Shown piece after piece: positions 21,773 through 36,500 of a stretch of 64,000 nt of DNA; within the stretch, counting starts at the first letter, position 1, and each line of letters opens with the position of its first letter. Under the pieces are notes generated by a model, which was not told the DNA's origin, searched no databases, and saw nothing but the letters and a program-made list of their open reading frames with translations. The stretch comes from Lineus longissimus (taxonomy: Eukaryota > Nemertea > Pilidiophora > Heteronemertea > Lineidae): contig NC_088318.1 of NCBI RefSeq assembly GCF_910592395.1, positions 4,030,001 through 4,094,000 of the forward strand, in the 5' to 3' direction. The position numbers were made by a program, and so were the translations under genes.

Positions 21773-24700
21773 ATGTCTCAGGCCGTGACGGTGAAGTGGA
21801 TAGGTCTGCTTGCCTCGTGGCTTCTTCTCATTGTCCGCGAAAAAGGTAATTCTGAATGTATAATATGATTGGCATCTCAGGTCCTGCGGGTTGTCCCTGG
21901 GTTGGGGTGGGGTTAATTTTAAAATCTATGGGTGCTGGCGGGGAGATTTGGTTGCAGGGGTTTGCAACTCCCATATCATATGTGATTTTGTCATGTTCTT
22001 TCTGACCACTTCTTCTTTTTAGTGAATCACTGAAACTATGAATTCCAAATGCACTGGAAATAAGTCGTGGCAGTGCACTGACGGCACCTGCGTAGATAAC
22101 TATTCTTCCTGCGGTAAGTCATGATTCGTCTAGAGCATCACATAACATGTGACCCATTACATCAAAATGGGTCAAGTTAAAGGGAACTGAAACCGCCAAG
22201 CCAGTTCGTATGACCTCGTTTTTATTTCCCGCGTATCGGGTGATCAGAACGAGGCATGAATGAAACATGGCGCCTAGCTGTCAATCATTGAGTGACGTCA
22301 CTACTATGGAATTTACTACGAAAACTCATGAATGAAAGATCGCATGACTCACGTGATTCTCACATGATTCTCAATAATAACAAATTGAACTGCGCATGCT
22401 CGGGCACTGGGGGCGGAACTACAAATCTGAACTCGAATAGAAAGTTGGAAGTTTGACTTTCTCGGGCGGTGAAAGTCGAAAAGTTGAATAAATCGCTCGG
22501 CGGTTCCAGTTCCCTTTAAGCTCAGGACAGGTGGAGACCGTTATTACAATACACAGTGCTGTAGTGCAGTAATCATGCATATGAATTTGTTGAAATTTGG
22601 TTTAAGTATTTGTGTATCATCGGCAATGCTGAAATTAATATTTAGTGTGTATCTAAGCAATTAGAAAGTTTCTAATTCAATTGCAAATTACAAATTCTTA
22701 ACGAATGGCCTCAAAGATTTGAAGTTTTATACCACTCCCACTGTTGTATCTCGTGTCGTGCCTGTGATCGTGAATATATTTGGCGATCACTGCCTAATGA
22801 CAAGTTCAGAAGATCGAATTGAGTTTTCTTTCTCTGGGTAACAGGCTAGATGAAGGTACATTTTCATGCATTAGTGTAATTGTAACTGAAACCAGCCGGG
22901 CGAAATTCTCTCTAACAACAGTTCTTCAATTGTATGATTCAAATGTGATACTTTTTTATTGCAGTTAGTCCGAGCTCAGAATGTAGGGGTACGCTCAATC
23001 GGTACTACTGTGGACTTCTTAATGGAGATAACTGTGTTTACAATGATCTTAGTTGCAGTAAGTTGAAGTCAGTTCAGACAGGCAATTCAAATTGCTGTTG
23101 CCTGCGAAAATCACATGTGACTATAACTGCTGTGCCTCGATATCAAACCCAGTAACTACTTGTTTTACCTGCAGACGATTGATCCTTATGTTCGCTCATT
23201 AGGCCACACTTGTTGGTTTTGTTGGATAACGAATCTTTGGAGTCGAAACCTATGTGGGTGGGATGGAAATTTTTAAAAAATTAAAGATAATATTTTTCTT
23301 CAGACTCAAAGCTATGTGGGGTGGGAATAAAAAAAAATCCATCAGACTCAAAATCTATGTGGAGCAGGGAAATAAAATTGAAACATGCTTATTTTTCATC
23401 AATTTTAGTGTCAGATCATACAAGAGGACACAAAAAATAAAAATTTGTTGAAATTGGTCGTTGGGAAAAATCTTTTTTCATTTCTCTCTATTTTATGGTT
23501 GGGGAAGGGAAAAAAGTGTGTCAAAAACGGTCGTCGGGACTTTCTTTTTTCCACTTTCTGGAAAATGACCTCCGGCGACTTCGTAATCCAACAAATAAGA
23601 TAGGGGAACTAGGCAGGAGCAGTGGGGTTAAAATGGGGCAATGGGTCATGTTAGATTTAGCTCTTATATATTCGTTGTACAAGCGTGAATAGTTTTGACA
23701 TAATGTGAGATGGGAGAGACTCCTATTGCCGATATTGTGTAACTTGATCTTGCCTACCTAGCAGCTGCCTTATAGTGTCCCTTTAAGATAACTTCTTTTT
23801 TTACTTTTCTTTTTCCATTTCAGTGAGAGAGTGTGGCATGAATTCAGACACAATACATAAGTTTGACCGTCCCTGTCCAGGCTTCCCTGGAAAGTGTACT
23901 TGGTTGTCTTTTTATTGCCGTGAGTGCCAAATAAACAAATATTTCACTGCCATTTTTCCCTGCAATTCCCACTAGCTTTAAATTCACCACCACTGGGTAC
24001 AGCAGACTGCCCAGAGTGGCATTTTGTGCAAATCTCCTTCTGCCTATGTCTGACAGATGCTGATTGGGATGTACTTTATTGTTTAACCTGGAAACCTGAA
24101 ACTATTTACCAGGTCAACTTTTAAAGGGATTCTGCACAATCAACATTTCTCCCTACATTTTACATTTTCTCGGGCGGTGAAAATGAACCTTCTCATTTCC
24201 TGTTTATACGTCTAACGCAGATCAGTAAGCTAGACTCGGCCTGATGAACATGTGGACAACAGGGCCTGCAATTGGGTTCCATTCTGAAACTCTCTTATGA
24301 CTTGATTGATGATGCATCAATTGCGTTGATACTGACTGAGGCCAATAAGGGCATCTGGGTGTACCGTCAGGGAGGGTGATACGCTGGTAATAAAAATGTT
24401 AAAACTAATTTGCACATTTGTTTTCCAGCTTTTTCATGTGGTGGTGATAAAGTCAAGTGTCCACAGAGTAACAGGTGTGAAAAGACATTGGCGTTTTGTG
24501 GTAAGTAAGTATTGTCGAAGTGGTTGGATATCAGCCTATCAGGTCAGGGCTTGTATCAGGGGTCCTTACTGGCTTTCTCAAGGTAAGGTGGTACCCTTGA
24601 TATTCCAAATGTTTTGCCAGTGTGAAACAGAAGGTAGGGTGGCCAGCAAGTTGAGTTCGGGTGGCCCTATAGAAACCCTTCAAAAAGTCAAGAACAAGGT

Positions 24701-27700
24701 AGGTTGGCTGCTTCCAAGTTAGGGTGGTAAGCTGCCAAGGTAGGATGGGACACCCTGACAAATGGCCTTGTGGAGAACACTGTAAAATACCTGACGTTGT
24801 AGCAGAAGGTTACTTGGAGTTTCACTGCCCCTGGCCCTGTGGCTGCTGGTCCATTGCTGGTTATGTGCCATGTATTGGCTGCTAGGTGGAGAGAAGCAAT
24901 TTCATGTCAGTTTTGAGATAAGGGGCTTAAAGGGGACGTGCAATGGTATATCGAGTATTCTATTGAGTATGAATGCAGTTCAAGACGGAATGTCATTCGG
25001 AGTGCAAAACAGAGCATTTTGTATGTCACGACTGACATCACATTCTTTAGCATTTGTCAGCCTTTCCTTGCATGGACCAAGATCGCCTGCCATGGTTTTG
25101 GGAGTTATGGTAGCAACACAACTTCTGAGAGGAAATGTGTGGCAGTATTGTAATATGATGTTCCGTATGATAAATTGGGTGTTAAAGTTTTGATTGAACC
25201 ATCTTTCTCATAAAAACGTCCTCTCCCAGATAACCGCATTAAAGAGGTTTCTTCGTAATTATGGGTGGACCAGGAAAATAGAAATGAAGTTGCTGTATGC
25301 ACAGTGGCGTTGTGCAGTATCATGCACGCAATTTTGCTAAAACTTGGTGTGCCGTTGTAGTATTTTTGCATCTGTTTACACAACGGCAATGTAGAAATTT
25401 ATTTCTAATACGTACATACGCAATTGGAAATTCTCAAATTTAAATATTTTACGAATGGTGGAGGCCTTTAATCTTTCATTTTTTCAGATCCTTGTTTCAC
25501 TTTCCGATGTGCAAATACAGGGATTTGTATTGCCAGTTACAAACAGTGTAATGGATTCAATGACTGTGGAGACTATTCAGATGAAAGGAATTGTGGGTCT
25601 TCAGGGTCAGGGTCGTCAGGGTCAGGGTCATCAGGGAGAGACACGACGGATGTCAGTGGCCCAGCAGGTGAGAGAATTAAACTGACGTGTTCTCCTATTG
25701 AATAAACTGAAAGCCCTTTAATGCCACCGCATATGTTTCCTCACAATCGTGCCCAACCAGGCCACAACTGTCATCTAGCGTGTGAAATTGCGAACCACTT
25801 ATCCCAATCAAAATTACTAATTGAACGATTGGTATTCAAAGATGATGTCAGACAGTACCGCAGACGTTTTCAAAAGAATTGTCGGCAAGAGGCTGTATAT
25901 ATAGTGTAAAAGGGTACGGCTTATCCGAGAGTACCTGGTCTAGATCACAGGGAACTAAAAGACCAACCAAGTACACCTGGCCGGCAGCATCAAAGGGCTA
26001 ACTGTCGAACAGTACCTTTTGAAACCTCAATCGGTAGAGCAGTGGACCAATAGTTGTTGAAATAACAGAAATAGACCTGCTGTTTGTAGAATGATTGTGT
26101 ACATTTTCTAGTGCTTTCTAGAACGGCCTCCTACAGGAGAAACACTATAACCAACTGGGCATAATATCTTGTAGTTGTACTGCTTTAGGGGACGTTGAAC
26201 CCTTTACAGTTGGAGTCTGTTTAAGCTTAGGAATTTTTATTCAATTTGATACTTCTATGCATTAACTGTATCATGTTGTATTCTTTCAGCGGACACCATG
26301 CCTATTGCCGTTGGAGTCTCTGTCAGCGTAGGAGTGTTCATTTTGATACTTGTGTGTATTCTCTGCATGGTACGAAAAAAGAACACGAATCGTGGAGGAC
26401 GTGGAAGTGAGTTGTTTTTTACTTTGACACAAGAAGACCTGACCTAGTTTCATTGCGTAGAGTCCGTAGTTGTCGTCGTACGTTAGCAAGTTTGTATCTG
26501 GAGGTATCAACTTGAAACTTGGTACATATGTTCCCCTATGAAATGACACCAGGGAGACCAAATTTCGGTCCGGTTCGATTCCTGATTTTGCCACCAGGTG
26601 GCTAAAATCGAAAACACTAAAACCGCTAGATCATTGGTAAATTTTTATCATATGACTTGAAACTTGGTGCATATTCGTCTTGCCTGTAAACCAAAAGGCG
26701 TTTCTCTTAACGAGAAAAGAATATTAGATTGAAAATTATCTGCGCATGAACCCCCGGTTTCATCATATTCCACCGTCCACATTTCAGCAGTTTTGTCGGC
26801 GCGTCAACGCGGTGGTGGGCCTACCGGAGGACCAACGATAGTTGGAGCAACCCCAATTGCCAGACCTCCACAAATAGCAAGCGCTTCAAGTCCTCATGGA
26901 TCAAACTCACAGCTTCTTCCTCCCGGTCAGGTTTGTAAAACATTGGCTGAAATTTACGATTTGATCACGGTTAGGTATGTCTTTTTTTACAGAAAAAGAT
27001 GTTTCTGCTCAACTACTCATTGCTAGGTCGTGTTGATATGTATTAAGTTTCTTTATGACCATTGTCAACCATTTTGCAGCAGCTCTAACAGGAATTTATC
27101 ATGTTCTTCTAGTTACCGTTCGCAGTGGTTCCATCGGCACCCGGTTCTTCTCATAGTCTTAATAGCGCTAGCAGTCATCCTGCAGCGCCACCCCCTTCCT
27201 ATGATGAAGTAGTTGACAACGACAGGCAGTTCAGGATAGCAGATACACAGGTAAGATGATTCTCTCCATTGGGTGGGAGCTTAGGGGATCCATACCAGAA
27301 AAACAAATGACAGCCAGGTTGATACCTGGTGCTAGTGTGGCACTGGAGGGTCAAAAGTCTAATGTCGTTGTCATAGGCCCTATGGATCAAGTTAAACGAC
27401 CTGGCAAATTGCCACCCAACTAATTAACTGATCTCCACAAACTTGGTATGTTAGCCAGGGGATACCAGTGTACCAGTGGAGGCAAAGGTCAAGGTAAAAG
27501 TCAAGTTCAAAAAGTCTGAAGTACAAAAACGGGCCGATTGCCACCAAACGAATGAACCGATCTCCACCAAGCTTGGTACGTGCAGCCGTGTTGATACCAG
27601 TGTGTCACTGGAGGCTCAGGGGTCAAGATCAAAGGCCCTATGGTCGAGATAACATGCTCCGGGCAATTACCACCATCCGAATGAACCGATCTCCACCGAA

Positions 27701-27865
27701 CTTGATACTACATACGGGTACTATTCCCTAGTGCCCTTATTACAACTTAATACCCATTTTAGTATAATAGGGCACATTTGTTTTCTCTTTCAGCTTCCAA
27801 GTTATGCAGATTCAGAGCACATCCCTCCTGTCAACCCAAATTATACAAGCACTAGCAGCGTATGA
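21773..27865 (+). CDS. LDLa-type single-pass membrane receptor, copy C
   Basis: Exons: 21773-21845, 22023-22113, 22965-23057, 23824-23919, 24429-24500, 25488-25667, 26290-26406, 26788-26930, 27113-27250, 27794-27865. The architecture and splice phases are those of copy B, including the 91-nt exon 2 that breaks the frame after the signal-peptide exon. Exon 8 differs slightly (SAR for SPR; SASS for SAT S). All six LDLa cysteines, the transmembrane helix, PPPSYDEV and the terminal SSV are intact, with no internal stop in exons 3-10. The last intron is about 0.5 kb instead of 1.7 kb because the 1.1 kb repeat is absent. Confidence 0.75.
22177..22519. mobile_element. TTAA-flanked MITE in intron 2, copy C
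   Basis: Duplicate of the element at 9937-10279, carried along by the segmental duplication. Confidence 0.8.
24927..25471. mobile_element. TTAA MITE (family 2) abutting the LDLa exon, copy C
   Basis: Duplicate of 12689-13233 in unit III. Confidence 0.65.
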
Positions 27866-28312
27866 CAGTATTAACCCTTGCACTGCTGATAGACATTGGC
27901 GCCCTCTTGTGGCGAGGAAAAAAGCAACGTGACGACAAGCTTCTAAAGGACATTAATTCACATGGGGATTCAGAGACGTTTTATTAAATTACGAATGCAA
28001 AGTGGGATACACTTTACTACCGGGATATGGGCAGTTCAGCGAAATCTTTTTGTGCAGGATGTAAAGTGTATTCAGTCTTATAAATTCTGACATTTGCCAA
28101 TGTGACGCAATGGTATATATCCAAAACTCAGTTTTGCTGCGATAAAGGTTGAAAATGACTTGCCAGAATCCAGAAGTTTTCGCAACAATTTCTGTACATA
28201 TATCAGTGGATGAACTAAAACCTCTATGTAAACTGTAAGATATACCATGTAATGCTAGATATATTGTGGATATATAATGTTAGATATATAATTTCTGTTG
28301 CAGTTCTATTTT

Positions 28313-29141
28313 TAAATGGTGTATCGCCATTTCGCCTACAATCATTTCGCCTACAACCATTTCGCCTACAATCATTTCGCCTATAACCATTTCGCCTTCA
28401 GCCATTTTGCCTATAACCATTTCGCCTATTACCCATTTCGCCTACTAGCCATTTTGCCTACTTGTCAATTCGCCTACTAGCCATTTCCCCTACTTGTCTT
28501 TTCGCCTACTAGCCATTTCGCCTACTTTTACTGCTATTTTTGTTTTTTTATGAATTGGAAGGAAAGTAGAACTTTCTGGATATTTGTATTAAACAGAGGT
28601 GGTTTGAGGCAAATTTTTAGCTGGCAGATAGGAGTACGGTCACTATACATTAGCAGAAAATTAGTTAGTTTGCTTATGTTGTGTGACACACTTTATAGTG
28701 ATCCAATTAATCCAGTAACCGAATTAGAGCTTCAACAACAACAAATTAGTGTATGATGATTGGGACTCTAAAAGGGAAATGGGATACAATCCTCTGCTAC
28801 AGTAGGCCTACATGGGGCCAAACATATTTTTTTGACAGATACCAAATAAATGTGGTGGATTTGCAAATCCTCTGCAACAGTAGGTATAAGGCCTGATAAC
28901 TTATATTTTTTACTGATACTGGTATCAATATGGAGGATTTAAAACAAATATATTCAGAATTATGTGAAATGGCATTTTCTGTATGTAGGCGAAATGGCAG
29001 TAGGCGAAATGGCGAGTAGGCGAAATGGTGGGTAGGCGAAATGGCAGGTAGGCAAAATGGCTGTAGGCGAAATGGCATTTTTTGGTAGGCGAAATGACTG
29101 TAGGCGAAATGATTGTAGGCGAAATGGCGATAAACCATTTA
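28313..29141. mobile_element. Foldback element (CATTTCGCCTACA family), unit III
   Basis: Duplicate of 4961-5788 downstream of copy C. Confidence 0.85.
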
Positions 29142-30788
29142 AATTCTATATTTGAACTAGGAAGACCGTAAGAGCTGTTGGTGAAGACTTAAATCATTCC
29201 ATATACATTGTATTTGTAAAATATAAAATATATTTAAATATGTGTAAAATATAAAGTATAATCATCTCTGGCTAAAGGATCCACATGTCCCATTTGCATA
29301 CTCGCATAACCTGTGGTTTTCAGTTTTTGCACAATGTTGACTCTTTCGGCTGAGCCGGTAACAATAGTTGAAAATACAAGTAATACTAAATGTGATTTAG
29401 ATTTGGCGACAGTCTTTCATGATACTGTTTAAACTCATGTACATCATGTATATATTCGTAGTCAAAGTTGTAGGCGTTTTAAGCAATGTTTTACGTTTTC
29501 TTACAACTTACTGTGCTTAAATTTAAATTTTTTTTAAAAAAAAAATTAATTTTTTTTTTTTACTGTAATTATTTTTCACAGGGTTATAGTGGGTACATAG
29601 GCCTACATGTAAATTATCTTTATACTTAGCTTTCAACCCTTTTGGGACTGTGCCATTTATAATGAACCAATTTTTTGTATATACATGTATATACAGGTGC
29701 GGTATTTATACGTATTTAGGCACATGTGCATATAAAAAAACTTGTTTTCACCCTATTTTACGCGGTCAAATTTGCTGTTCTTATGAGCACATGCACCAAT
29801 AAAATTATGTTAATGCATGAGTACTGGTATGATCAGTATGTACATGGATGTACGTAATCTTGGATACATTTTTGCCCATTCTTATGGGCATGCGCTAATA
29901 TTCAAGCGCACCCTGAATATAAGCGTAGTGTGCCTAACTACGCCTAAATACAGAAATTAGTTAGTTTTGCTCCTAAAGGCAGCAAAAATTTGCTGAGAAT
30001 CTCAATTTTGAAAAATCCGTCTATATTGTTAATGCGATTTTACACACGTGAACTTATGATCATTCCTGCCTTTGCTATTTTGGCACCTACAGTCCAAGTC
30101 ACAAATGACATCCATCCAACTCGGCGCATATGTTGTGGTCAATGACGCACCAGTGACGCGTTTATCTCTCTCTGGGTTAATGCATATCACGTAGCGGTGA
30201 CAAAGCCTGTATCTAAGGATGGTATTTTTATTTATATTGTTTAAACATTTTCATATGCATTGATGAATGAATAAACATAATGGTAACTCTACTTGTTCAG
30301 TCTGACTTTCGACTTTCTTTATTTGATAGCATGGGTCTGCATGAGATTGAATATACCAGTTACATGTCTTCGGAGACCAGACATAATCTGTTGTCGGAGA
30401 TGAAATTGAGGGAGGAAATATACTGAAATGAGTGCCTTCACCCCTTTAAAATGCCATAATTCCTCACAAAGGATGCCAAATGACTTTGACATGAGGTTCG
30501 AAGATAAAGAGCCACCAACGTATGTACATGTACTTGGGAATCATATGTGACATAAGTGTCTGGATACATGTATGTTGGTCCAAGGATGTCCTTATAGAGA
30601 TGGCTATGTCCCAAATCCCCTTGTCCAACTGTCAAGGTTGGGACTGGATTAGCTGTCGCAACCAACAGACTTCAGAATCCTCAAGGGTGTGCTACTAGAG
30701 ATGTCCTACTGTATATCTAGACACTTGGACTTGGCTCTAAAGATTGGCCCAGTTCATTTTGACATCCTTGCTGAACATCATACAGCAA

Positions 30789-30897
30789 TGCCAAAGGCCC
30801 CAGAGCTTGCATTTCCGTAGACTTCGCACATGGTGTTTTTCCTTGCTAGGCCCCAGAGGTTGCGTTTCCGTAGACTTCGCACATGGTGTTTTTCCTT
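30789..30897. repeat. 53-bp minisatellite, two copies (unit III)
   Basis: Same repeat as 7438-7545, two copies. Confidence 0.85.
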
Positions 30898-31029
30898 CCT
30901 GTGACGCGCCACACAAAATGAACATCTGTTTGGCTTATTGGACTTTCTCATTGGTTGTACCAGGGAATGTGCAATGGAGACATTGGAAACCAGGCCCAAG
31001 TCCACAAGTGCTCAAGCAGTACTAGTAAT

Positions 31030-31287
31030 CAGGGAGCGCAGTGGCACAATGGTTGAACGTCGACCTTATGATTGGGAGGTCCCGATCCGATCCTGGCCAG
31101 TGCCACTTTGTAACTCTCAACTTGCCTGAAATATCCTTGCCTGCGCTAGATTGGGGCTGCCCGTGGTTCTCGAGAACGGTTTCTTGATAGGTTGGGTAAT
31201 AATGTTTGTGATTGTAAAGCGGTTTGAGACCAGTAAATAGTACAGCGAGGCAATAAGCAACTTCTTCTTCCCCAGTTAGAGTCATGG
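31030..31287 (+). mobile_element. tRNA-derived SINE (unit III)
   Basis: Duplicate of 7678-7935. Confidence 0.75.
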
Positions 31288-32051
31288 TTGAAGGCATCTT
31301 AAAACAGACCTGAGTGGATCGATATGTATAATGAAAACATGTACATGTCGCGAGTGGATCAATATTTATAATGAAAACATATGTCGCTTAAACAATTTTG
31401 TTTTCCAAAATAGAGCGGTTTGAATGGAAACTGCCATTTCATCTCTTCTATTGATCTTGGCAGTAAATGTGGCAGATGGATGCAGTCAATTCACTTCCAT
31501 TTAGTATCTCATTAGGGGGAAGAGGGAGCGAGACTTTCAGGGAGTCGAGTAATCCAGCCTTTTCAACTGAGCTTTTCAATGACCCCCAAGAAGGCCAGAA
31601 GGCATAGTGTTCAATCTGCTAGTATCATACTGCTGGGTCGTCTGCAGGACAAGACAACAATTCTTTCAATAAATGGACTCAAAGAAACAGAGTTCGGTAT
31701 GAAAACATTTTATTTCATCGTGAAAATGAACCTTGATTCGACAACAATAGACCAGCTGCCTACTACATGTAGTATGCTTTTGTGTAAAACCATTGTTGAA
31801 ATGTGTAATAAAATCAGCCACAGAAAGTTTAATACAGTAGAACCTCTCTATTAAGGACACCCTTGAGACTGACAGGTGTGCTGATCAAAGAGGTCAAATT
31901 AAATGGAAAAAACCAACTCGGGACCCAAATTACCCAAAGGATAAATGTTTTAGGCCCACTGTTCAACTGGATGACAAAGCAAAGGGTAGGCCTATCATCA
32001 TGATCATGCTTATGCCTTGGGCTTGGTATTATGGTAATGGTACAGGCTAGC

Positions 32052-32721
32052 GGTATCAGGCTGTTTCGCTACATTGCCAGTTCGCTACAAGTCGTTTCGC
32101 TACATGTGGCGGTTGTTTCGCTACATGGTAGGTCGTTTCGCTACATGGGTGGAGTCGTTTCGCTACATGTGGGTATGGTCGTTTCGCTACATGGAGGACG
32201 TTTCGCTACATGGGTGGAGTCGTTTCGCTACATGGATGTAGTCATTATTTTTACTCTATTTTACCCTACTATAATTCCCGGTGGTGAATCTTTCCACAGG
32301 GGTCATTCAACCGCACTTCAACGCAGACTTTTTTAGGATTTTAACAAAAAATGGGGCCGGGCGTTTTTCGTAGGGGCGGGCGGGGACGATCACCAACTCT
32401 TTTTTTTATGTGGCCTAACCCAGGCCAGGACGACAAGAACCCCTTGCGCGCCATCAAACCGTATAAGTTTTTTTACCGGCAAACTGTGCTACAATAAATT
32501 TGTAGTCACCACCGGGAATTATAGTAGGGTAAAATAGAGTAAAAATAATGACTACATCCATGTAGCGAAACGACTCCACCCATGTAGCGAAACGTCCTCC
32601 ATGTAGCGAAACGACCATACCCATCATGTAGCGAAACGACTCCACCCATGTAGCGAAACGACCTACCATGTAGCGAAACGACTTGTAGCGAACTGGCAAT
32701 GTAGCGAAACGACAGTAATTC
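32052..32721. mobile_element. Foldback element (GTTTCGCTACAT family), private to unit IV
   Basis: Flanked by a 9-bp target duplication, CAGGCTAGC (32043-32051 and 32722-32730). Arms of about 220 bp (32060-32283 and 32505-32712) are built from repeats of TCGTTTCGCTACATG and its complement CATGTAGCGAAACGA. An inverted inner segment (32236-32283/32505-32552) and a unique loop of about 220 bp complete it. The other units have an uninterrupted site. The 9-bp duplication and long arms fit Mutator-like or foldback elements. No transposase. Confidence 0.9.
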
Positions 32722-33411
32722 CAGGCTAGCTACTCAGTCTAGTCTCATGGCCATGCAAATTGCAAATGTAGGCCTATGCTATCCTTAAATTCTTCACCAG
32801 AACATCAGTTTCTTCCATTGCATCATTGTCACATCAATACATTGACGTCTAATTTCAAGCAATGATGCAAAAATGTTGTGAGAAGAAGCTGAAATCGACA
32901 AGAAATGTGAATTTAAATGTATTTTGCATTTCAAGCTACAGTGGAGCCATCTACAGTATAGTACAGTAACTAAGACGGATCACTCCTTGCCAACTCGGCT
33001 TGCCCGTAAACTTGAACGTGAGTTAATTGTAATCTTACTCTCTACATACCAAAGTGATTTATCTCGGAATACAGTTGAACTTCAATGAAAACTAATGGTG
33101 TGTTGACATGGTTGATATCATGAGTTCAATGATTACTTTTGATTACGTCCGACAATGACCCGTTGACGTGTACCTGCAATTTGTGTGTAAACAGTTATCT
33201 ATTTTCGGACGAAGCTCAGTCCATCACAAACTTTGGTCGATTTCGGAGAGAACCTCTCATTCCATTTAGCCAATTGTTCATGTGTTTCTTTCATCATGCC
33301 TACGACGGCTCAGTTGGGGGGGGGGGCGAATGCCACACTTACTATTTTAACGTTCCTCTTCTTGATCATTGATGGTGTCAAAAGTTAAGGCTGTGACCAT
33401 CCATAGGTCAC

Positions 33412-33487
33412 CATAGGCCCCTGAATGCTATTGCTAATTAGCGGGATTATCGGGCTAATCCCACTAATTAGCATTCAGGGGCCTATG
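33412..33487. repeat. 76-bp hairpin upstream of the copy D start codon
   Basis: Copy of the hairpin at 9443-9518; both arms are intact and it ends 14 bp before the ATG. Confidence 0.75.
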
Positions 33488-33501
33488 CTGTGACAATGTG
33501 A

Positions 33502-36500
33502 ATGTCTCAGGCCGTGACGGTGAAGTGGATAGGTCTGCTTGCCTCGTGGCTTCTTCTCATTGTCCGCGAAAAAGGTAATTCTGAATGTATAATATGATTG
33601 GCGTCTCAGGTCCTGCGGGTTGTCCCTGGGTTGGGGTGGGGTTAATTTTAAAATCTATGGGTGCTGGCGGGGAGATTTGGTTGCAGGGGTTTGCAACTCC
33701 CATATCATATGTGATTTTGTCATGTTCTTTCTGACCACTTCTTCTTTTCAGTGAATCACTGAAACTATGAATTCCAAATGCACTGGAAATAAGTCGTGGC
33801 AGTGCACTGACGGCACCTGCGTAGATAACTATTCTTCCTGCGGTAAGTCATGATTCATCTAGAGCATCACATAACATGTGACCCATCACATCAAAATGGG
33901 TCAAGTTAAAGGGAACTGAAACCGCCAAGCCAGTTCGTATGACCTCGTTTTTATTTCCCGCGTATCGGGTGATCAGAACGAGGCATGAATGAAACATGGC
34001 GCCTAGCTGTCAATCATTGAGTGACGTCACTACTATGGAATTTACTACGAAAACTCATGAATGAAAGATCGCATGACTCACGTGATTCTCACATGATTCT
34101 CAATAATAACAAATTGAACTGCGCATGCTCGGGCACTGGGGGCGGAACTACAAATCTGAACTCGAATAGGAAGTTGGAAGTTTGACTTTCTCGGGCGGTG
34201 AAAGTCGAAAAGTTGAATAAATCGCTCGGCGGTTCCAGTTCCCTTTAAGCTCAGGACAGGTGGAGACCGTTATTACAATACACAGTGCTGTAGTGCAGTA
34301 ATCATGCATATGAATTTGTTGAAATTTGGTTTAAGTATTTGTGTATCATCGGCAATGCTGAAATTAATATTTAGTGTGTATCTAAGCAATTAGAAAGTTT
34401 CTAATTCAATTGCAAATTACAAATTCTTAACGAATGGCCTCAAAGATTTGAAGTTTTATACCACTCCCACTGTTGTATCTCGTGTCGTGCCTGTGATCGT
34501 GAATATATTTGGCGATCACTGCCTAATGACAAGTTCAGAAGATCGAATTGAGTTTTCTTTCTCTGGGTAACAGGCTAGATGAAGGTACATTTTCATGCAT
34601 TAGTGTAATTGTAACTGAAACCAGCCGGGCGAAATTCTCTCTAACAACAGTTCTTCAATTGTATGATTCAAATGTGATACTTTTTTATTGCAGTTAGTCC
34701 GAGCTCAGAATGTAGGGGTACGCTCAATCAGTACTACTGTGGACTTCTTAATGGAGATAACTGTGTTTACAGTGATCTTAGTTGCAGTAAGTTGAAGTCA
34801 GTTCAGACAGGCAATTCAAATTGCTGTTGCCTGCGAAAATCACATGTGACTATAACTGCTGTGCCTCGATATCAAACCCAGTAACTACTTGTTTTACCTG
34901 CAGACGATTGATCCTTATGTTCGCTCATTAGGCCACACTTGTTGGTTTTGTTGGATAACGAATCTTTGGAGTCGAAACCTATGTGGGTGGGATGGAAATT
35001 TTTAAAAAATTAAAGATAATATTTTTCTTCAGACTCAAAGCTATGTGGGGTGGGAATAAAAAAAAATCCATCAGACTCAAAATCTATGTGGAGCGGGGAA
35101 ATAAAATTGAAACATGCTTATTTTTCATCAATTTTAGTGTCAGATCATACAAGAGGACACAAAAAATAAAAATTTGTTGAAATTGGTCGTTGGGAAAAAT
35201 CTTTTTTCATTTCTCTCTATTTTATGGTTGGGGAAGGGAAAAAAGTGTGTCAAAAACGGTCGTCGGGACTTTCTTTTTTCCACTTTCTGGAAAATGACCT
35301 CCGGCGACTTCGTAATCCAACAAATAAGATAGGGGAACTAGGCAGGAGCAGTGGGGTTAAAATGGGGCAATGGGTCATGTTAGATTTAGCTCTTATATAT
35401 TCGTTGTACAAGCGTGAATAGTTTTGACATAATGTGAGATGGGAGAGACTCCTATTGCCGATATTGTGTAACTTGATCTTGCCTACCTAGCAGCTGCCTT
35501 ATTATAGTGTCCCTTTAAGATAACTTCTTTTTTACTTTTCTTTTTCCATTTCAGTGAGAGAGTGTGGCATGAATTCAGACACAATACATAAGTTTGACCG
35601 TCCCTGTCCAGGCTTCCCTGGAAAGTGTACTTGGTTGTCTTTTTATTGCCGTGAGTGCCAAATAAACAAATATTTCACTGCCATTTTTCCCTGCAATTCC
35701 CACTAGCTTTAAATTCACCACCACTGGGTACAGCAGACTGCCCAGAGTGGCATTTTGTGCAAATCTCCTTCTGCCTATGTCTGACAGATGCTGATTGGGA
35801 TGTACTTTATTGTTTAACCTGGAAACCTGAAACTATTTACCAGGTCAACTTTTAAAGGGATTCTGCGCAATCAACATTTCTCCCTACATTTTACATTTTC
35901 TCGGGCGGTGAAAATGAACCTTCTCATTTCCTGTTTATACGTCTAACGCAGATCAGTAAGCTAGACTCGGCCTGATGAACATGTGGACAACAGGGCCTGC
36001 AATTGGGTTCCAGTCTGAAACTCGCTTATGACTTGATTGATGATGCATCAATTGCGTTGATACTGACTGAGGCCAATAAGGGCATCTGGGTGTACCGTCA
36101 GGGAGGGTGATACGCTGGTAATAAAAATGTTAAAACTAATTTGCACATTTGTTTTCCAGCTTTTTCATGTGGTGGTGATAAAGTCAAGTGTCCACAGAGT
36201 AACAGGTGTGAAAAGACATTGGCGTTTTGTGGTAAGTAAGTATTGTCGAAGTGGTTGGACATCAGCCTATCAGGTCAGGGCTTGTATCAGGGGTCCTTAC
36301 TGGCTTTCTCAAGGTAAGGTGGTACCCTTGATATTCCAAATGTTTTGCCAGTGTGAAACAGAAGGTAGGGTGGCCAGCAAGTTGAGTTCGGGTGGCCCTA
36401 TAGAAACCCTTCAAAAAGTCAAGAACAAGGTAGGTTGGCTGCTTCCAAGTTAGGGTGGTAAGCTGCCAAGGTAGGATGGGACACCCTGACAAATGGCCTT

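Larger units (their letters stand above)
20836..31929 (+). repeat. Tandem segmental duplication, unit III
   Basis: This 11,094-bp unit holds gene copy C. It is shorter than unit II because it lacks the 1.1 kb repeat in the last intron (empty site near 27759) and has small deletions in the MITE fragment at its right end. The foldback element (28313-29141), minisatellite and SINE are all present in its 3' half. Confidence 0.95.
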
